A stretch of DNA of 11,167 nt, taken from the NCBI GenBank assembly GCA_022822685.1, contig JAJEAQ010000254.1, positions 1-11,167 on the forward strand. Reading direction: 5' to 3'. Made by a program: the position numbers and the translations under genes. The stretch's first letter is position 1. Every line of letters begins with the position of its first letter. The notes beneath the pieces are model-generated. The model was given only the letters and a program-made list of their open reading frames with translations, did not search any database and was not told the DNA's origin. Source of the stretch: Trichodesmium sp. jk18x7bins.61. GTDB lineage: Bacteria > Cyanobacteriota > Cyanobacteriia > Cyanobacteriales > Microcoleaceae. This document shows positions 7,667-11,167 of this stretch, one piece after another.

Positions 7667-10024
7667 TTACCCACGCTCTAAAGTCAAAGTATTAGCACTG
7701 CCATCATCACTAAAACGCTTTTCTCCCACTCCCACAACTTCAACTATTATTTCTCGTGTAGGTAACGCCCAACTACCCTGACGTGCTTCAATATCAACGA
7801 TTATCTGTTCTCCTTGTTGCTGCACCTGATATTTAGTAGTAGCCCAAACCCCACTATTTTGATACTCCAAAGTTTCCCCATCATCTTCATAGAGGGTAAA
7901 TTCGCCATTTCCTGGATAGACTTTGAGTCGCAATTCATCATAGGGTTGCTGCTCAATATATTGCCTTACCTGTGTCATCGGAATAATTGCCCCTGCTTTG
8001 GCATAAATCGGCATTTTTTCTAGTGGGGCGTATGCCATAATATGAACAGGCCCTACATAGCGATCGCCACTCCACCAGTCATACCAAACTCCTTCTGGCA
8101 AATATACAACTCGATATTCCACACCAGGGCGATAAATGGGTGCTGCCATCAAAGAGTTACCTAATAATACTTGGGAGTGAAGCTGATAAGTTTTCACATC
8201 GTTGGGATAATGATACAAAAGCGGTCGTAAAATTGGTGCCCCTGTAGTTGCCGCTTCCCAGAATAAACTATATAAATAAGGTAAAAGTTGATAGCGTAGT
8301 TCAATATACTCGCGACAAATAGCCTCAATCCCATTCCCAAACTGCCAAGGCTCCTGATTGGCAGTTTCCTGTTTGCTATGATTTCGCATCAATGGATTAA
8401 ACACACCTATTTGCGTCCATCGTGCCACTAACTCCCCAGTAGCATCACCAAAAAATCCTCCGATATCACAACCTACAAACGCGACACCAGACAAGCCCAA
8501 GTTACACAACATGGGCATCGACATTTCCAAATGTTCCCAGCAAGATTGATTATCTCCAGTCCACACAGATGCAAGTTTTTGTATTCCGGCATATCCAGAA
8601 CGAGTTAACACAAAAAAGCGTTGATTAGGCTGGAATTTTGATAATGCTTGACAACAAGCTTTCACCATCATCATACCATATAGGTTATGTACTTCGGCGT
8701 GAGTTGTCTTTTCCTCAACAGGCCCCTCGACTGTATTCAAAGGCAAGGGGATTTTCCTACCTTGTGTACCCATTGGGCGATCGTCTATTGAGGGTTCATT
8801 CATATCATTCCAAATACCTTTGATACCAATATCGATTAAATCTTTGTGCAAATTTCCCCACCAGTCGCGCACTTCCGGGCAGAGAAAATCTGGAAATACT
8901 GCTTTACCAGGCCAAACATAACCCGTAAATATTTTCCCATTGGTATCGCGGACAAAATAGTTATTTTCAAACCCTTCGGTAAAGACAGGATAGTCAAGCT
9001 GTTCGTCTGTAGAGTTAGAACTGGTTTCTAATAAATTTGGTTCGTATTTGACTCCAGGATCAATAATAGCAACAGTTTTGAATCCTTCTTGTAATAAGTC
9101 ATTAATTAACTGTTGGGGGTGGGGAAATTTTTCGGGGCTCCAGGTAAACACACGATAACCTCTCATATAGTCAATGTCGAGATGAATTGCATCACAAGGA
9201 ATTTGGCGATCGCGGAATTCCTCAGCAATCTGACGCACTGCTTCTTCTGTTTCGTAACCCCACCGACTTTGATGATAACCAAGCGCCCACAGGGGAGGTA
9301 AAGGCATTCTGCCAGTAAGTTGAGTGTAGGTTTGGAGAATGCCATCTGGTTGAGGGCCGTAAATTAGATAGTAATCTAGTTCAGTATCTTTACTTTCGAT
9401 GCGCAGAATATCGGTTTCATCAACACCAACATCAAACTGGCTTTCAAAGGTAGTATTGAGAAAGATGCCATAACCAACATTGGGGCGGAGGGAAATGAAA
9501 AACGGGATAGCTTGATAGAGGTTATCGGTGAGAGTTTGATATTGAAAAGCAGGAACAGTCCAATTCTTGCGACGTTTGCCTCGTTGTTCAAGTAAGCCTG
9601 TACGCTCTCCGAAACCGTAGAAGTGTTCACCGGGTAGAATGCGTTTCCAGCATACAGTCGCATTGTAGGAAGACTGAGTTTTCCTAGGTAGGGTATCGTG
9701 AGCAATAGGGTTGTTATTGTTATCAAAAAATCTGATATTGCTGTTTTTTTGCAGTATTTCGATTTGGATTTTCTCGGTGAAAATTTTGATTTTTTCTGCA
9801 GTTTTTTCCAGTTTAAATGGTGTATAAAACCATTCATTATCATCTCTGGTTATTGCCCAGGAGCGACTGGTTTTGAAGTCTTCCGTAAATGAATGTTTGA
9901 CTCTGATTAAATTGGCAGCTAATATGCTGATAGCCGTGACAGAATTTTCACTTTTGATCTGAATTGAGCGATCGCTTTGATTCTGAATTTTTTCTACTGC
10001 CCCTAGGGTTAAACAATTAGTCAT
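7667..10024 (-). CDS. GH31 family alpha-glucosidase
   Basis: A 785-residue glycoside hydrolase family 31 enzyme. It probably cleaves terminal alpha-1,4-linked glucose from maltose or maltodextrins with retention of configuration. Layout: N-terminal beta-sandwich (about 1-235, with GEHFYGFGERTG near 132), a (beta/alpha)8 barrel from about 240 (PLWALGYHQSRWGY at 244, HLDIDYM at 281), then C-terminal beta domains. The catalytic nucleophile is Asp407 in GIWNDMNEPS and the likely acid/base is Asp491 in WTGDNQS. FVGCDIGGFFG near 516 and RNHS near 547 are also typical. No signal peptide is seen, so it should be cytoplasmic. The ATG at 10024 gives a sensible N terminus but has no strong ribosome site. 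No lesions are visible. In this window it may offer a hydrolytic route to glucose where glycogen phosphorylase has been lost. Alpha-xylosidase or another GH31 specificity cannot be ruled out. Confidence 0.93.
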   Translation of the reverse strand: MTNCLTLGAVEKIQNQSDRSIQIKSENSVTAISILAANLIRVKHSFTEDFKTSRSWAITRDDNEWFYTPFKLEKTAEKIKIFTEKIQIEILQKNSNIRFFDNNNNPIAHDTLPRKTQSSYNATVCWKRILPGEHFYGFGERTGLLEQRGKRRKNWTVPAFQYQTLTDNLYQAIPFFISLRPNVGYGIFLNTTFESQFDVGVDETDILRIESKDTELDYYLIYGPQPDGILQTYTQLTGRMPLPPLWALGYHQSRWGYETEEAVRQIAEEFRDRQIPCDAIHLDIDYMRGYRVFTWSPEKFPHPQQLINDLLQEGFKTVAIIDPGVKYEPNLLETSSNSTDEQLDYPVFTEGFENNYFVRDTNGKIFTGYVWPGKAVFPDFLCPEVRDWWGNLHKDLIDIGIKGIWNDMNEPSIDDRPMGTQGRKIPLPLNTVEGPVEEKTTHAEVHNLYGMMMVKACCQALSKFQPNQRFFVLTRSGYAGIQKLASVWTGDNQSCWEHLEMSMPMLCNLGLSGVAFVGCDIGGFFGDATGELVARWTQIGVFNPLMRNHSKQETANQEPWQFGNGIEAICREYIELRYQLLPYLYSLFWEAATTGAPILRPLLYHYPNDVKTYQLHSQVLLGNSLMAAPIYRPGVEYRVVYLPEGVWYDWWSGDRYVGPVHIMAYAPLEKMPIYAKAGAIIPMTQVRQYIEQQPYDELRLKVYPGNGEFTLYEDDGETLEYQNSGVWATTKYQVQQQGEQIIVDIEARQGSWALPTREIIVEVVGVGEKRFSDDGSANTLTLERG

Positions 10025-10027
10025 AAT

Positions 10028-10159
10028 TTATGAGTTTTTGATGATAATTTTTAGTTGCTTAAGTGTAGATTCGAGAGTGTTAATTGCTACACTTGATTCG
10101 AACATTATACTATTACGCTGTTCTCTAGTTTTACATTTTGTTACATCAACCTCGTCCAT
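10028..10159 (-). CDS. Possible 43-codon ORF just upstream of the GH31 gene
   Basis: From the ATG at 10159 the frame (MDEVDVTKCKTREQRNSIMF...) runs to a TAA at 10030-10028, three bases before the GH31 ATG. AGG lies 8 nt before the start. That spacing would allow translational coupling, and the GH31 gene lacks a good ribosome site of its own. I do not recognise the product, which is lysine-rich at the C terminus (LKQLKIIIKNS). It may be chance. Confidence 0.2.
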   Translation of the reverse strand: MDEVDVTKCKTREQRNSIMFESSVAINTLESTLKQLKIIIKNS

Positions 10160-10354
10160 ATGGAAACCTGAAGTTTGAGCCTCAACCAAGCATCTTCTGG
10201 TTAGCGATCGCCTGTGGAGCAAAAATCATCTAGAAGCATTTGAAGAAAAACTATGGGTTTGAACTTAGATGCGGTTTAGCTTGATTTTTTACGCTCACCT
10301 ACTTAAGTATTCAACCAGACATAATATTATAGGGGAGATGAATCTCAAATATTT
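10160..10354. other. Spacer between the GH31 gene and the IS1-type element
   Basis: AT-rich spacer with one HIP1 octamer (around 10204). No ORF, terminator or RNA gene that I can support. Any promoter of the GH31 gene should lie here on the minus strand, but I could not pick a convincing -10/-35 pair. Confidence 0.4.
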
Positions 10355-11048
10355 AGTGATGCTGGTCACAAAAATTGACAGAGTTGTATCACTTCATTTG
10401 AGCTAAATAACTCACTCTAGCAATTCTCACTGAGTCACAGTCTTAGTCTCAAAAAATGGCGTTGTCAGAAAAGAAGATGATTGAGAAAATGATAAAGTGC
10501 ACAGTTCAAGGAGAAACACAATGGAATGTCCAGAAGGCCACAGCCACCACATCCATAAAAATGGTCATAGAAAAGGCAAACAAAATTATATCTGTGTCAA
10601 GTGTGGCCGTCAGTTCATCGAAGAATATCAACATCGAGGATATAGTGATGATGTCAAACGCAACTGTCTGAAAATGTATGTTAATGGCATTGGGTTTCGT
10701 GGCAGAGAGCGAATTACAGGAGTTTCACGTACAACTATCATGGATTGAGTTAAACTTGTAGGAACATTCCTCCCAGACGCTTATGAGGCAGAAGCTACTC
10801 CGGAAGTGGGAGAATTGGATGAACTAGAAACCTTTGTTGGGAAAAAAAATAAAATCTGGCTCTGGAGTGCTGTAGACCATTTTCGAGCCTGGATTTTGGG
10901 GTGGGTGGTAGGTAATTCATAGCGGGGACACCTTTAGAGGATTATGGCAGGCTATTTCCAGGTGGCAATGTTGCTTTTGAGTGAGCGATGGTAATCCAGT
11001 TTATACCCAATTTATTCCGGCGGGAGACCACATTATCAGCAAGACTTA
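10355..11048 (+). mobile_element. IS1-type insertion sequence, decayed, left end to intron insertion point
   Basis: AGTGATGCTGGTCAC at 10355-10369 resembles the IS1 left inverted repeat (GGTGATGCTGCC...) and lies about 165 bp before the transposase start, a plausible left boundary. The element contains the transposase pseudogene and is interrupted at 11048/11049 by a group II intron. Its right end is beyond the window. Confidence 0.5.
10521..11048 (+). pseudogene. IS1-family transposase, multiply broken
   Basis: ATG at 10521 follows AAGGAG (10508-10513) by 7 nt. The protein begins with a zinc ribbon in which the first CxxC has become CPEG, while the second, CVKCGRQF, is intact. A helix-turn-helix follows (GYSDDVKRNCLKMYVNGIGF ... 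ITGVSRTTIM). A TGA at 10746-10748 replaces a Trp codon (expected TTIxxWVKxVG). The frame then continues GELDELETFVGKKNKIWLWS and AVDHFRAWILGWVVGN, the InsB DDE domain with its first Asp residues. An extra T at about 10916-10917 shifts the frame, after which GDTFRGLW..., a second TGA (10978-10980), and DGNPVYTQFIPAGDHIISKT can be read. Homology stops abruptly after the AAG ACT TA of the family's KTY motif, exactly where the intron end lies. With at least four lesions it is inactive. Confidence 0.88.
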
Positions 11049-11167
11049 GTTATAGTCGACGCTCAATATTATTTGAGGCGCCTCTACTTCAGAACCCCCT
11101 GTGAGACTTTCACCTCATCCGGCTCCTAGTTAGTCTGAGTTCTCACTCTGCTCATGTGTTCATAATG
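11049..11167 (-). mobile_element. Group II intron, 3' end (domains V and VI), continuing off the right edge
   Basis: On the minus strand the sequence ends as a bacterial group II intron does. It has a 34-nt domain V (11125-11092) and then domain VI, in which CCTCAA and TTGAG form a hairpin arm around an AT-rich loop (roughly 11084-11060) and GGCG pairs with CGTC. A candidate branch-point A is followed by CTATAAC, so it lies 8 nt from the proposed 3' end at 11049. The next bases, at 11048 and lower, are transposase sequence, so the boundary agrees with the point where IS homology breaks. The intron is antisense to the transposase. Its 5' part and any reverse-transcriptase/maturase gene would be beyond 11167. 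Domain V is degraded (see its own entry), so splicing is doubtful. Confidence 0.72.
11092..11125 (-). ncRNA. Group II intron domain V
   Basis: 34 nt, the standard length, reading GAGCCGGATGAGGTGAAAG then TCTCACAGGGGGTTC. The catalytic AGC triad is at positions 2-4, and a GAAA tetraloop is closed by U-G and G-U pairs above UGAG/CUCA. A two-base bulge (CA) sits at the expected place, and the base of the stem pairs GAGCC with GGUUC. Three pairs in the lower stem are mismatched (GGA against GGG, where intact relatives have GUA against UAC), pointing to decay of the ribozyme core. Confidence 0.75.

Noticed and set aside
9376..9843. 155-codon minus-strand ORF inside the GH31 gene
   Set aside because: It is a different frame of the GH31 coding region, with no domain signature and no independent start signal.
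10456..10671. 71-codon plus-strand ORF MALSEKKMIEKM...
   Set aside because: It overlaps the transposase in another frame; the zinc ribbon and the AAGGAG-ATG at 10521 fix the real frame.

Overview
The window is cyanobacterial DNA. The HIP1 octamer GCGATCGC occurs about nine times (for example near 1158, 4339, 6335, 7446, 9208, 9970 and 10205), and the proteins look like those of filamentous, Nostoc-like cyanobacteria. Only three substantial genes look intact: a small cyclic-nucleotide-binding protein (2620-3018, minus), phosphoglucomutase (4146-5780, minus) and a GH31 alpha-glucosidase (7667-10024, minus). Almost everything else is a gene in decay or a small mobile element. That level of decay suggests a lineage undergoing genome reduction, such as a plant-symbiotic or otherwise host-restricted cyanobacterium. 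The lineage is an inference.

Layout from left to right: the 5' end of an IS1-type zinc-ribbon transposase runs off the left edge (1-161, minus). A possible scrap of a GAF-like domain and a near-perfect 26-bp palindrome follow. Next is an EF-hand-tailed transaldolase (494-1663, minus) that has lost its start codon, carries a nonsense codon near the N terminus and has lost a phosphate-binding arginine. A gene-poor stretch leads to a roughly 200-nt, multi-hairpin element closed by a long inverted repeat (2251-2460), possibly a HEARO/omega-RNA or a MITE. The CNB-domain gene comes next, then a collapsed glycogen phosphorylase remnant (3349-3865, minus), a 50-codon ORF with a very strong Shine-Dalgarno (3976-4128, plus), and intact pgm. 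Upstream of pgm lie a MITE-like repeat and a tandem repeat. Beyond them are a histidine-kinase C-terminal scrap ending beside another MITE-like inverted repeat, a twice-frameshifted SAM methyltransferase (6584-7352, plus), a 121-bp MITE with an 8-bp target duplication (7491-7611) and the intact GH31 gene. The right edge holds a decayed IS1-type transposase (plus). It is interrupted by the 3' end (domains V and VI) of a group II intron lying antisense to it and continuing off the window.

Functionally, the recognisable enzymes belong to glycogen/maltodextrin breakdown and the pentose-phosphate pathway. Glycogen phosphorylase and this copy of transaldolase are dead. Phosphoglucomutase (glucose-1-P to glucose-6-P, also needed for glycogen synthesis) and the hydrolytic alpha-glucosidase have been kept. 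The most interesting non-coding signals are the structured element at 2251-2460 and the group II intron nested in an IS pseudogene. Family names rest on motif recognition by eye; no database search was possible.
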